The position numbers and the translations under genes are program-made. A stretch of DNA of 64,000 nucleotides from Neopestalotiopsis rosae (Eukaryota; Ascomycota; Sordariomycetes; Amphisphaeriales; Sporocadaceae). The DNA lies in the NCBI GenBank assembly GCA_023078685.1, contig JALGAS010000005.1:868001-932000 (forward strand), in the 5' to 3' direction. Below the pieces are notes generated by a model that saw only the letters and a program-made list of their open reading frames with translations, made no database searches and had not been told where the DNA came from. This document shows positions 12,056-24,000 of this stretch, piece by piece. Numbering within the stretch: the stretch's first letter is position 1; the number at the start of each line of letters is the position of its first letter.

Positions 12056-13171
12056 ATGGACCCCATATCGGTATTAGGAATCGCAAGTGCAATCATAACG
12101 TTCATCGACTTCTCTTGGGGCCTCGTCAGCGGGACGATAGAGGTGCATCGGAAAGGCAGGGTCAGTGATGATCAGGACATTGGCGCCATCGTCTCAGATC
12201 TTGAGTCTATCACAGATGACCTCCGAAAACGAGGTCCTGGACTGACTCGAGCGGAAAGGAGCATAGCCGATCTGAGTGAGCAGTGCCTTGCCACCTCTCA
12301 GGAAATACAAAAGTTGCTACACCCCTTGATGGCCAAATCCTTGACCAAAAGAACGATATGGAAAAGTGTCAAGGCTCAGTGGGCCATCATGACGGGAAAA
12401 GAGAAAATCGATGAGCTCAGATCCAAGCTGCAAGGCCATAGGGAGCAACTCCTGCTTACGTCGGTCATGCGTCGAGGCGCTTACAAACCTTTCTGGGCGC
12501 AGTTCCCATCGACTATTTCAATGTCCAAAAAGAAAGCGCCTGTCCTTGACTTAAGCTCGGATTCATTCGTTCACGTTGCTGCTTATAATGGATTGAAGAA
12601 GTTCGTGCTGAAAGAGGTCAATCTTACTCCCGGACTTCTCCATACTCGGAACGATTTGAACCTCCTCGTTTCTGCTGCCCTGGGGAATGGCTACGCGAGG
12701 GCCTCAGATTTAGTGGGGAAATTGCTGGACTTACATGCCGACCTAGACGGCACGTATCCGATCCGTGATGAAAAGACCGGCTTGACAGAGAGATGGCCCG
12801 TCTGGGTAGTTATGTCAATTGCCCTAACGCAACGTTCATTGCTTGGGATCGTGTCAAACAATGAAGTGCTAGAAGTCGTACGCGATCTCGAGCGGATATA
12901 TCGGTACGCACTTGACCGAGGCTGGAACGCGGCAATGACCTTCACAGTTTGGCCTGAAGGGAGGTACCAACCAAGTGAGACCCCCTACGAGTCACGACAA
13001 ATTGATCTTGGCGAGTTTGTCAGATTTGGGCAGACTTCCAATCCCGATCCTATTCCGTTACACAGGAACGGCGAATGGGTCAATTTCTTTCTTGGTAATG
13101 AAATCGGTATGAAAGGCATCTCCAACGCGGATTACAAGATACACAGAGTTACCTGGGGGCCAGACAAATAG
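12056..13171 (+). CDS. NLR-type N-terminal domain protein lacking a NACHT ATPase
   Basis: Single-exon frame of 371 residues from the ATG at 12056. The first about 130 residues start with a hydrophobic MDPISVLGIASAIITFIDF stretch followed by LVSG and long helices. This is the layout of the N-terminal domain of many fungal NACHT/STAND immune-like receptors. In such receptors an NTPase with a P-loop follows; here no Walker A is present. Instead residues about 180-260 resemble degenerate ankyrin-like helices (FVHVAAYNGL and LVSAALGNGYARASDLVGKLL). It may be a natural small family member, or an internal deletion product joining the N-terminal domain to the repeat end. Family placement is moderately sure; the function is unknown. 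Confidence 0.6.
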   Translation: MDPISVLGIASAIITFIDFSWGLVSGTIEVHRKGRVSDDQDIGAIVSDLESITDDLRKRGPGLTRAERSIADLSEQCLATSQEIQKLLHPLMAKSLTKRTIWKSVKAQWAIMTGKEKIDELRSKLQGHREQLLLTSVMRRGAYKPFWAQFPSTISMSKKKAPVLDLSSDSFVHVAAYNGLKKFVLKEVNLTPGLLHTRNDLNLLVSAALGNGYARASDLVGKLLDLHADLDGTYPIRDEKTGLTERWPVWVVMSIALTQRSLLGIVSNNEVLEVVRDLERIYRYALDRGWNAAMTFTVWPEGRYQPSETPYESRQIDLGEFVRFGQTSNPDPIPLHRNGEWVNFFLGNEIGMKGISNADYKIHRVTWGPDK

Positions 13172-13598
13172 AAGCCAGACTGAGATCATCATGATGAGAA
13201 GGCTGAAACTCTGTAAGTGGCCATGCATATTGACAGTGCATTCATGCATGAGGGGAAAGCCAGCTTCTGGTAAAACTCTCGCTACTTGTGCAGGTATATC
13301 GCTTGGATATATAGTATTTTCCACGAACTTGGGTCGATTTGCGGTTTTCATGCTTCTATGTACTGGTGTATGCAGGTAAATCATACCAGAGACACAGTTG
13401 ACAAGCAGCCCGCGGACTCCGAGCTGTGCCACAGTGCTACTTTCTGGTTGCTGCCTGCCTTGACCACACTCAACTGCTCACAAATTCCATCTCCGGTCGA
13501 ATTGTCAAAAGCCATTTTGAGAGTGATCAATCAAAGTGTTCCCTAATTTGAAATCTTGTCGGGAATATTTGTAATTTGCTGGCAATTTTGCTTCAGCC
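13172..13598. other. Short intergenic spacer
   Basis: 427 bp between two plus-strand genes. No gene seen; presumably holds the amidase promoter. Confidence 0.45.
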
Positions 13599-15631
13599 AT
13601 GGCTTCGGAAATCATCCCACGACGGCGACGCCTTTTTCTCTACCCAGATCTAATCCGAGCGTGAGTGGCGAAACCCATTTGAATCTCTACTGTATCTGCT
13701 GAATGAAAGCAACCACAGCCCCAATGTCCCACCCAGGCCAGAAAAGAAGTCCAATCCCCGTATATACGGCTGGTTGCTTGTGATTTCTGCATTTCTCATG
13801 GAATGGGTGGGATTTATCCGGATGAGCGCATGGAGAAATGCGGGTTTCAATTCGCTACGGGATATTTATGACTATCTCGCATTGACTGAACCTCGATACG
13901 ACGCCACTGTCTATCCAATAGATGGAGACGATGGCCATGATGATGCTTCATTGCGTAGTGGAAATATAAGCGTCGTACTTGAAATCAACAACTCGGAGGC
14001 GCCCTTCGCCGTGGCCGAGCTCAGATCACGGTACCTATCGGGCGAGTTGACGCCGCTTGACGTGGTCACGGCCATTCTGCCCCTCATTCGCCGCGACACA
14101 ACTCCTCCAGGAGAGCATTCTCTTGCTTGGTTTGAGTTCAGAGCGGATCTGGCAATACAGGCTGCCAAGGCCTCCACGCAAAGATACAAGGAGGGAAGGC
14201 CGCTTGGGTTGCTGGACGGGATCCCGACTGGAATCAAGGACGAGTTTGACATGCAGGGTTACAAGACGACACTGGGATCTCGCAACGACTATGTTAGTCT
14301 GTACAAGACGCGCCCCGTACAGGACTTGAAAGGTGATGAAAATATGAACTCTTGGTGCGTGCGAAAGCTTCAGGAGGCAGGTGTTATCATTCTAGGCAAA
14401 TTGTCGATGCACGAATTTGGTATGGACACGCCAGGCTACAACATTACGTACGGAACCCCGCGAAACCCCTACAACTCCGGATACTATTGCGGAGGCAGTT
14501 CTTCGGGGTCAGCGTACGCAGTGGCTGCCGGCCTGGTACCCTTCACCCTAGGCAGTGACGGTGGCGGAAGTATCAGAATTCCGTCTGCCTTCTGTTCTGT
14601 TTTCGGCCTGAAACCTACGCATGGCCGAGTGTCTTTCTACCCAATGCAGAATCACAGTAACACGGCGGCAGTGAATGGACCAATGGCTGTGGACATGCAA
14701 TCACTGGCTGCTCTTTATGCCGTCATCAAAGAGCCAGATCCGACTTCGCTTTTTCCCAGGACCGGTAACAAGTCCGTTAATTTATTGCAGGACAACCTGG
14801 CTCGGCCCAAACTGCTCGGCATCCCCGAGGGCTGGATCAAACAATCCACGTCCGCAGTCCAGAGACTATGCCGCGAAATGGTTGACTGGCTCGTAGAGCA
14901 CAAGGGCTACAAGACAGTACCAATAGACATTCCCCTCGTCTCCTACGGCCAGATCGCCCACGCCGTAACCCTCCTGACCGACGCCGCCGCTCTGCTGCCC
15001 GACTCAAAGGGTATATCGCCCGCAAACAAGATCCTGCTGGCCCTAGGCCGCACAACGCCCGCAAGCGACTACCAGCTAGCCCAAAAGCTGCGGCGCGTGC
15101 TCATGCAGCACCTCGCATGGCTGTGGTCGCAGCACCCGGGCATGCTCATCGTCACCCCGACCACGGCCTGCGCCGGGTGGCCAATTCGCGGCGGCGACCA
15201 CGGCCTGCGCCGGGTGGCCAATTCGCGGCGGCGAGGCCGAGCTGCGCTTCGGCATAAGCGATGGAGACCAGACCATGCAGAGCATGGAATACGTGTGGAT
15301 GGCCAACTTGTGCGGCGTGCCCAGCATCAGCGTGCCCGCTGGTTTCGTGGTGCCTGAGGGGGCGTCGGCGGACCAGGGTGAGGTGGCGCCCGCCGATACC
15401 GTCGGCAAGGTGCCCGTCGGGGTCATGGCCATGGCGGACTGGTGCGACGAGGAGGCGTTATTGCGGTTCGGATTCGATGCGGAAGACGGGGCTCGAAATA
15501 TGGGAAAGCTTGAGCGACCAGAAATATGGGTTGATATTATGAAAATGGCAAAGGAAGCTAAGCATAGCGACATTGAAAGTGATGAGACTACTACTGAGCT
15601 GGTTGAGGAAAAGGATAGTGTCACTGAGTAA
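13599..15631 (+). pseudogene. Amidase-signature enzyme, frameshifted by a 37-bp tandem duplication
   Basis: Exon 1 is 13599..13660 and exon 2 starts at 13719. The amidase signature is complete: a catalytic Lys in GIPTGIKDEFD, a GGSSSGS loop and the nucleophile Ser in GSDGGGSIRIPS, then the GLKPTHGRVS block. At 15159..15232 a 37-bp unit is present twice in tandem. Because 37 is not a multiple of three, reading shifts there and stops at 15357. The correct C-terminal frame (MANLCGVPSISVPAG block onward) stays open to 15631. Removing one copy would give one continuous frame, and no GT-AG intron that I can see restores it. The allele is therefore either a very recent loss of function or an assembly artefact. 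Substrate unknown. Confidence 0.8.
15159..15232. repeat. Exact 37-bp tandem duplication (two copies)
   Basis: Copy one is 15159..15195 and copy two 15196..15232; identity extends to 40 bp at the 37-bp offset (15158..15197 against 15195..15234). GC-rich, inside the amidase reading frame. Confidence 0.95.
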
Positions 15632-15753
15632 AGGCTCCTGAAGTCTGACTTGAAATTAAATGATTACATGATATCTACCTGCTAAAGTCTAAAGTCCGTA
15701 GCTCCGTATGAAAATTGTAGACAAGTATGTCGTAAGCAAACAAAGTTGTGTAT

Positions 15754-17493
15754 CTAAGGATACAGATCTCTGTGGGCAGCCTTGATCATATCAGCACCCT
15801 TCTCACCAACCATGTACACAGAATTCTGAATACGGCAATCCGGGATGACGGGAATGACCGAGGCATCAACCACTCGCAAGTTCCTGACGCCATGAACCTT
15901 GAGAGACGGGTCGACCACACCCTGTTCGACACTCTTGGACAGGCGCGCGGTGCCGCACGGGTGAAAGGCAGTCTGACAGCGGTCCAGCACGGCGTGTCGC
16001 ATAGCCGCATCGTCATCGAGAGGCATCTCCCAAGGGTACTCGGCAACCACCAGGTCCTTGAACCCTTCGCTCTTGGTGAGCAGATCATAGCTAAAGCGGA
16101 TACCCTCGCGCATGGCAATTATGTCGAGCTCGTCGGCAAAGAAGTTGAGATTGATGTCGGGCTGCACGAGCGGATCGGCGCTGCGGAGCGTCACCTCGCC
16201 AGGCTTGGACACGGGCCGCACCAGGTCGACAACGACGGTGGTGTAGCAGCCCTCCTTGGGCACGGGGTAGTGCCACTGGAAGGCGCTGCCAAACATGCCG
16301 ACAAAGTCGAGCTCAAAGTGCGGCTGACCGTCGGGGCAAAAGGGGTCGCGACCGCCGTTCGCAGCTTTGCGCTTGCGGTACTCGGAGTCTTTCTCCAAGT
16401 AATCGTCGATCCGGGGGAATCCCACAAGCTCTAAAAGACCCGATGCTACCGGTCCCGAATGATCCTTGTCATATCTCTCCACAGACTGGGTATGTAGTTC
16501 TCCCTTATGAATCAAGTGGTTGTCCATGGTGAGGCCGTCTTTGACACGCAGAACAAAAGGCACGCCGGGGTGATCGATGAGATGCTGACCAACATGGGGA
16601 TTGTCGACCAGAACATCAATGCCATGCTTTTGCAACTCCTTGGCTGGGCCGATTCCGCTCAGCATGAGCAGTTTCGGGGTCTCAAACACGCCCTGAGATA
16701 CAATGACTTCGCGCTTGGCAAAGAAGCTGTGCTCCTGGCCGGATGCATCAAGGACAGTAACTCCCTTGCAGGACCTGTTGGTCGGGTCAATGATGAGGAT
16801 TTTGGATTGAACCCTAGGCAGAACCGTAATATTTGGCTTCCCCTTGAGGAAGAGATCGCTTCCAGATCGCTGGCCTTTGTAGATGGAGTCCATGCAGTGG
16901 GTGAGTCCAATCATTTCGCCGTCATAGATATTTTCCGTAAGTGGCTGTCCCATCGATGTCCAGGCTGTAGTCAAGGCATCGCGGAACGGCTTCAGCTCAT
17001 CCAAAAGCTCAGCATGGGAGACGTGAATAGGGCCGCCGGACCCAGTCTTCTTCAGTTCTGGGCTGTATAATTGAGGATCGTCGTGATAGGTGATACTCTT
17101 CCGCAGGTACGGTACCAGGGGATCCCACGTCCACTCCTTGCCGCCGTACTCCTCCCACATATCAAAGGTCGGCTTACAGCCCGGGACCCAGGTGTAGTAA
17201 TTGAGGTTTGAACTGCCTCCTAAAGTCTTGCCACGGGTGTTCGGCTTTTCGATGCGCTCATAGTCGTCGCGCTTGACAATGGTTGTCTTGTAAGCCCAGT
17301 CGTACTCGCTCCCACGGAGGTCCATGGCACAAGAGGGTGTCTTGATCATGGCGACTTGCTCTGGGTTTCCTGTGCCGGCTTCAATCACAAGGACTTTTAC
17401 ATTGGGATTTTCAGCAAGGCGGCCAGCGACGACATTTCCAGCTGTTCCTCCGCCGACCACGATAAAGTCGAAATCATTGTTGTGGGAAGCCAT
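15754..17493 (-). CDS. GMC-family FAD oxidoreductase
   Basis: Intronless frame of 579 residues. The FAD-binding GGGTAG lies near residues 14-19 with the E of VIEAG about 20 residues on. GKTLGGSSNLN matches the first GMC signature and SQGVFETPKLLMLSGIGP the second. The catalytic His is about residue 511 (TAFHPCGT), with the partner position filled by Asn near 557, as in many family members. There is no signal peptide, so it is probably cytosolic. It could oxidise an alcohol, sugar or choline-like substrate; the sequence alone does not say. Its 3' end faces the broken amidase across a 122-bp gap. Confidence 0.88.
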   Translation of the reverse strand: MASHNNDFDFIVVGGGTAGNVVAGRLAENPNVKVLVIEAGTGNPEQVAMIKTPSCAMDLRGSEYDWAYKTTIVKRDDYERIEKPNTRGKTLGGSSNLNYYTWVPGCKPTFDMWEEYGGKEWTWDPLVPYLRKSITYHDDPQLYSPELKKTGSGGPIHVSHAELLDELKPFRDALTTAWTSMGQPLTENIYDGEMIGLTHCMDSIYKGQRSGSDLFLKGKPNITVLPRVQSKILIIDPTNRSCKGVTVLDASGQEHSFFAKREVIVSQGVFETPKLLMLSGIGPAKELQKHGIDVLVDNPHVGQHLIDHPGVPFVLRVKDGLTMDNHLIHKGELHTQSVERYDKDHSGPVASGLLELVGFPRIDDYLEKDSEYRKRKAANGGRDPFCPDGQPHFELDFVGMFGSAFQWHYPVPKEGCYTTVVVDLVRPVSKPGEVTLRSADPLVQPDINLNFFADELDIIAMREGIRFSYDLLTKSEGFKDLVVAEYPWEMPLDDDAAMRHAVLDRCQTAFHPCGTARLSKSVEQGVVDPSLKVHGVRNLRVVDASVIPVIPDCRIQNSVYMVGEKGADMIKAAHRDLYP

Positions 17494-18939
17494 GGTGGTG
17501 ATCAGCTAAAACTGAATAAAGTATATGATGTGTGTGAATTAATATCGAAGCACTGTCTGTAGAGCAATGTCAATTCTCGTCCAAGATTCGTGGATTCCTT
17601 CCTCTCTTTATACTCGTAGAAGCATCGTCTGAGTTTTCGGTCACTATGATGTCACTATGCTATCGTCAAGGCATGTGGACCTTGACCAACCAGGCGACAA
17701 CAGATCCACTGTCCGTAATTTGCAAGTGACAATCGCTCATGTGAAGAAGCAACTTCTTGTCCTGTCTTGGGAGCATTACGATACTGGTCACGATACTGGT
17801 TAGCCTTGAGATCTACAGCCCAGTACGGCATGTACTCGCGCCTGGACAAATTGTCTTGGAGTTTGGCTGCATGATGGATCGTTCACTATCGTCTGTCAAT
17901 ATAGTCGTACCGCATCTAGAAAGATCTCTAAGCGATATAATCTAGACTGTACATGATCTTCACCTTGTGGAATATCTGATAAAGGGAGTATAGTTTGTTA
18001 GCGCCCTTGGTGCCTTAACTGTTGTCGCTGTTCCTGGCGGTAGCGCATTTCAGTACAGCTAGGGTCATTCCCGAGACTGACTTTTTGCCTTAACAAGAAG
18101 CGCCATGGACGAATTGGCTTGATGTTACAGTGGCGGACTCGCCGATTCGTTACCCTGCATTTCCGACGCCAATATCACCAAGCTACAGCCGCACCTCCTC
18201 CATTCTCTCTAAGTGAGCAGCATGAAAGGCATGCTGAATGCATCAGCCTCAGATGAAGCAAGTCAAATCTGCAACGGCCAAGAGCCCGCCGACGCAGGGT
18301 GATACAGCGGGCTGATACTACTAGCGGTAGAGCTAAAAGAGATGCCGAACTACCCCATCTACCCATGGGGTCCTTACTCAGCTTCCCGAAGACGACCGAG
18401 CAGAAATCGCTGTCTGCCATCATGATTTCGTACTTACGCACCAAAAAAAAAAAAAAAAAAAAAAAAAACAAGCTTTCATGGCGGGGCCGATCAGTCATCG
18501 ATGGCGTTCTGCCACGTGCTTGGCCCTATACTGGGCACGAGCCGCCAGGCTTTTGTGTGGATTAGTGCGAACAATATCCTGGCGACTGAGACCGAACCTA
18601 GCCCAGACCCATTGAAGCACCTTACCCTGTCTAGTGCTGCTCCATAGCATGCATGGAAGAACCATGATTTGCCAGATAGTATCACCAAAGGTGGCCTAGT
18701 GTCATGCTTTACTTGACCTCATCTTATCTTCCTCGAGAGCATTCTGGAATGTCGTGGTGTCTTTATCAGGCAATCAAAAACCCCGGTAGCGACTCTCAAA
18801 GCAAATATCAGACCCAGTGTAGGGTCTGACGCCCTGCAGATTGTGGGTAGTCGCTCTCGAGCGACACGAAACATAATCCAATTGGAATCAGGGGAAATAT
18901 TTCGGCATTGGCAACAAAAGCGCGATACAGACGTTGAGC
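17494..18939. other. Divergent intergenic region with a poly-A tract
   Basis: About 1.45 kb between the GMC and transcription-factor-like genes, which are divergent. Apart from a 26-nt poly-A run I see no gene; a minus-strand frame near 18175-18498 is only a reading of the poly-A tract. Confidence 0.5.
18443..18468. repeat. 26-nt poly-A tract
   Basis: Uninterrupted run of 26 A on the plus strand, intergenic, about 470 bp upstream of the transcription-factor-like gene. Confidence 0.95.
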
Positions 18940-20805
18940 ATGTGCGATCCAGCCACAGCCCAGGATGGCAGGGCTGCTCCTGGGGATACCTCGGAAACGA
19001 GCTTCATGTTTGTGCCACAGACGCTATCGAAAAAGGCCCGCAGCCATGCAATGAAGGAACATTGGAAGCAGAGGAGACGGGACCAACGCAACAAGGAAGC
19101 AGCATCGGCGCCAACAACCAACGGGGAGTCAACCTCGTCAAAGATCAAACGTGTATTGATTCCCAAGCTGGGGACCCGGGACTCCACAAATTCTGCCACA
19201 TCGTCATCGCATAGATCTCGGCCCAGTAGCAGCGGAGGCGGCAGCAGTAATGTCACCCCACCAGCACCGCAACCTTCCACCGTGACATGGGCCCAGTCGG
19301 TGCTCCCGGGCATACCGGAACAGGCACTGCGCGGTATGAGCCAAGTACTCGCAGGCTGTCAACTTGATCCCTTCGATGCTTTTCCCATTCGGCTCTCCCC
19401 AGAACACCATAAGCTCATACATCACTGTAAGTATTTGCCTTGATTTGGCGTGGCCCTGCACACATATGATCTTCAACATGTCAACAAAAAACCACTGATT
19501 GAGAATCATTACTAATCGTGCTCTTAGTCTTGTGCATGTATGCTGCCATGGTATTTGATGGAAATCCCACCAAGTCGTTCAATCCCTTGTTAGACGTCTG
19601 GTTGCCATTAGACCTCTCGAATGCTGCAGCTTTTAATGCCTTGATGGCCAATTCGGCAGCTCATTTGAGCATGATGCAAGGCAAACGACACCCATACGAG
19701 TCACTTCACTTTAAGAACGAGGCCCTCCGCATCATTCGGCATTGGTTGACCGAGTCCAGCGGCGCCCCAAGCGACCAAGTCATTGCTGCCGTTCTACGAA
19801 TGATGTCATACGAGGTAAGATAGCCGTGGCCTGTAATTTCACTTCATCAAAAGGCGATACTGATCTTAATCGATCTAGCGACAATGGGGCAGTGAAGCGG
19901 AATGGCTGACGCATCGCCACGGCTTGGAGAGCATGATGGAAGCTCGTGGTGGCATAGACACGTTGGCACACAACTGGCGGTTGCAACTGGTCTTTTATCT
20001 GTGGGTACCGTCTCTACTTTGGCCATGTTTCAACTTTCGCGCACTACTCAGACTGACACTTCAACTTCATGGCAGGATATCACTCATGTCAAGGCCTTCA
20101 TGGTTCTATAGCTGCAACAACATCGACAACCTGTCATTGAACACGGATTCGGCTCTCATCCTTGGCAGCGCGACGAATCTTCACAATATCCGTTGTCTGT
20201 GGCTGCTGTCTTTTGTCCAGGACACCCGCATCTTCATGGACAGATTTCGAGAACTATTCGACAATGGTCTATCGAATCTCGGCGGACTACTGCAAGCTGT
20301 ATTGCTCATTCAAATGCAAATGCTCGAGCCCGGCCAGGACGAGGGGCAAGGTCAACAGACACTAGACCAAGCACGCTGGGAACACATTCGACTGTCGTGT
20401 CTCTTCTTCATTTGCGTCCTTTTGCAGACCACCGCGCCCACAAACCTCAATGCGAGCCACATGACGGGAAAGAACCTTTTACTGCCGCTCTCGGGGGACG
20501 AGGCGCCATTTCATCTTAATGACTTTCTTCTGGCCCATAATTATGAGTGGCAGTACCGCCTACGGGATCTTCATCAGTTACTCTTTAGCAAGTTTGCCAT
20601 TGGTGATGCAAAGACGAAACGTGTGGCAGACTATGCGGAGCAAACGGCCGATATCCTGTCCTCCATGAACCGAGAGTCGCGCCGCGGCGTGGAGATTTGT
20701 CTTTTGAATATTCTTCTGGATCAGCCTGGCCCGGGTCCGCACCATACCTTGTCAGTCGGGGACGAGACTCCGGATTCTTTAATGTCAACATTGCACATCA
20801 GCTGA
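18940..20805 (+). CDS. Fungal-specific transcription-factor-like protein without a Zn2Cys6 cluster
   Basis: Four exons, 18940..19426, 19528..19814, 19879..20000 and 20076..20805, total 1626 nt and 541 residues. The N-terminus has SFMFVPQTLSKKARSHAMKEHW followed by basic and Ser-rich sequence, then LDPFDAFPIRLSPEHHKLIHH. This is the usual opening of the fungal-specific regulatory domain (Fungal_trans_2-like), which then runs through the rest of the protein as helices. No CysX2CysX6Cys cluster is present, so DNA binding, if any, must be indirect. The third intron, 20001..20075, is a multiple of three and could be retained, but splicing restores the SRPSWF block. Convergent with the ABC transporter gene. 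Confidence 0.75.
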
Positions 20806-21048
20806 GCTGGATAATGATTTACTATCGCTGCCAATTTTCAACACACATTGATGCAAAGCGGAAACAACACATGCTGGCGACCAATTTGTTTTCACATTGA
20901 TCATTAGAGGATGTCTATTTAGAGTTCTTCTTTCGCAAACGATACCCCCTGAAGCCGATCGAAATAGACACGATATCAACCCAGAAACCTCCAAGTATCT
21001 CAGTCGCCACCTCTGAAGCAAAGTCGTTTCTCATTTACCATTACATGA

Positions 21049-24000
21049 TCATGAACGGGTCGCACTCGACTGGTGAAGGCTAGCAAACCTGGATTCTTGA
21101 CTCAATAATTTCGCTGGGGAGTCAAACTCCATCAAGTGTCCACTGTCAAGCAAAGCAACCTTGTCGTAACGGGTGATGTGCGTCAGCCGGTGCATCACTG
21201 CGAGAACAGTGCAGTCCCTGAACACCGTATCGATAATGTCTTGCATGATGGCCTCGGTGTCGCTGTCAACACTGTGGCATATGTTAGTTTGGGCAGTCAA
21301 TGTATATTCTCTGTCAATCTCAACGTACCTGCTGGTAGCCTCATCGAGGATCAATACCTTGCTCTTTCTTACCATGGCCCGGGCCAGACAGAGCAGCTGT
21401 TTCTGGCCAGCTGACCATGCCGCAACATCCAGCTCGGCGCCCAAGCCGCCTTGATCAACGACAATCGGCCAAAGTTGAACACGCTCTAGTGCCCGGGCAA
21501 TCTCCTCGTCGGAGGCCTTGCCAAATGGATCAATGTTGAAGCGAATTGTCCCAGGCATAAGGAATGGATCTTGTGGCACCACATTGAGATGGGAGCGAGT
21601 ATCAGCCAATGAGACAGCCGAGACGTCGACACTGTCGACCAAGATGCGTCCCTCTTGGGTCTCGAGCATTTGGAGGAGAGCTAAAATGAGCGATGTCTTA
21701 CCACTGCCAGAGCGTCCGCAAATGGCAATGTGCTCTGCAGGCTTGACCGCCATGGATATACCCTTGATCACTGGTTCTGAATCGGGCCCGTGGGCGGCCA
21801 CGAGGCTCCGGAACTCTACGGCACCCTGTGACGGCCATTCAGCCGCCACTTGAGCCACGGGACCATGCCTCTCTTCCGAGTCTGTCTCGGCGGCAAACCG
21901 CTTGACGCGGGCCACGGCGCCAATACTCGACTCCATCATGGTCCACATCTTGATAAGGCGCATCAGCACCGTGCTAAAAGTCATGACCATGACGAGCGAA
22001 ACACCAACGTTGCCGGCGGTAAACTTGTCCTTCCAGGTCACGATGATGGCAACGAGGATTATCGCTAGCGCCGTGACCAGCATATCCAGCACAAAGCTGA
22101 GCCAGTGCTGGATACAGAATTGCAGATAGGCGGGCCGCTGCGACTGATCAATCAGTTTGTAGTTGCGCTCCTGATAGACTGACTGCCATCCAAAAGCGCG
22201 AATCGTGGCGGCGCCCGCGACCGACTCGATAAAGTGCGTGTACAGCGGGGCTTTGGCCTCGATCTCGAGGAGACGGACTTGTCGCGAGGTCTGCAGATAG
22301 AAGGATTGCAGGATATACAATGCGACCAGGACAAAGGGCACGGTCGCAGCTAGATAGCGAGAGAAGACGATCAAGATGATGGCTTTGGCAAACGAGCCGA
22401 AAGCGGCTGTTGATTTGACTGTTAGAATACACTTGACGAAAGGACGGAAGTAGACAAGATCTTACTCGAAATATAGTTTGTCATTATGATAGGGAGATTC
22501 ATGTCAATGAGTTCCATGTCCTGGCTGAACCTGAAGCGAAGATGAGTATTAGTAAATGGCACAACGGCATGCTTCTTGTGCACGGAATCTGGACTTACCT
22601 ATTTGTCAAGGTGCCGGTATCCGTGGTGGTGAAGAATCGCAATGGTGCACTAGTATATGATCAGTAAAATTCTTGAATTGGTTGTTGCCGAGGACATACT
22701 TCATGGTTGCAACAAGTAGATCAGAATGCAGCCGGAATGAGGATGCAGAAATGATATCGACGAAGGCAAACCTGTTGAAAGGAAGTCAGTGGAGGTGGAT
22801 CACAGTCATTTGGGGAGGATGAGAGACTCACTTGCACGCCACAGCGATCATTATGATACCTGATACACAGAGGGCTGTGTATACCCCCATGTACATGCCG
22901 ACATTCTTGTTGGGTTCTTCCTCGTTGGCGGCGGACCACCAGTCAAGCCACACGGCTAACATTATAAGTCAGTAAATATTCTTGCCAGAGATAACGAATA
23001 AAACAATCCGGAAAGTTCATGAGGCAAAAGGCTTACTCCCAAACTCGGTACAAAATATCCAAGCGCCCATGGCGGCGAGGAGAGATAGGACAATGTGATA
23101 GCCGGAGCTACTGAAATAATAGCTGTACACGGACCAGTCACCATTCTTGCGCCGAGCATCGAGAGACTCCTTGTTCTCGACCTCGACGGCGTCAGCGGTG
23201 GCGATGAAGGACTCGGCAACGGCACTATCGACCCGGGTCATGTGAGAGCTGGAGGATTCTTTGCTGGTCTGCTCCTCCTGGGAAGAGACATCGAGGCTGA
23301 GGCTGGCGACGTAGCCATTCTTGGACTGAAGCGTCCGAGGGCTGCCCATCTCTACGATTCTGCCGTCTTCAAGGGCGACAATGGTATCCGCGAGAGCCAT
23401 TAGTTTATCTGGTTTCGTGGTCAGTAAGAATGATTAGACTATCGTTGGGATATAGGGAGGAACCAACGGCTGTGAGTAGCGAGAATAACGGTGATGCCGC
23501 GGCTGCGGAACAAGCCTGCAGGACCCAAAAGCCTCCGCGATACGTGAGCAATGGTATGAGCATCCATGCCGCTAAAGACATCGTCCAGGATGACGATGCT
23601 TTTTCGAGAATATACGGCACGCGCAAGAGCCTATCGTTTTCTGATCAGTACAGGTCGGAGAAGTCGGTTGGAAGCATTTCAACTCACGATTCTCTGCTTT
23701 TGTCCACCGCTGAGATTAAGCCCCTTGCTTCCCACGACGGTTTTGTCGCCCTTTTCCAAGGTCTGCAAGTCCGAGTCGAGTGCACAAGCCGACCGCACAG
23801 TCTTGTACCATTCTGCATCATAATGCGATACACCTAGAATGTTGTTGCGGATGGTGGTGTTTTCGAGCCACGGCTGTTGCGCGCAGTAGGCGATGGAAGC
23901 ACCGCTACGGTTGGGCGTCTTTACAAGACTCGAAATGGTTTCGCCCAGGATGCTCTCCAACAGCATGGTCTTGCCACTGCCAACTACGCCAACGCAGACA

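Noticed and set aside
15177..15235. An intron that would remove the amidase duplication
   Set aside because: The only nearby GT-AG pair (59 nt, weak GTGGCC donor) does not restore the frame.
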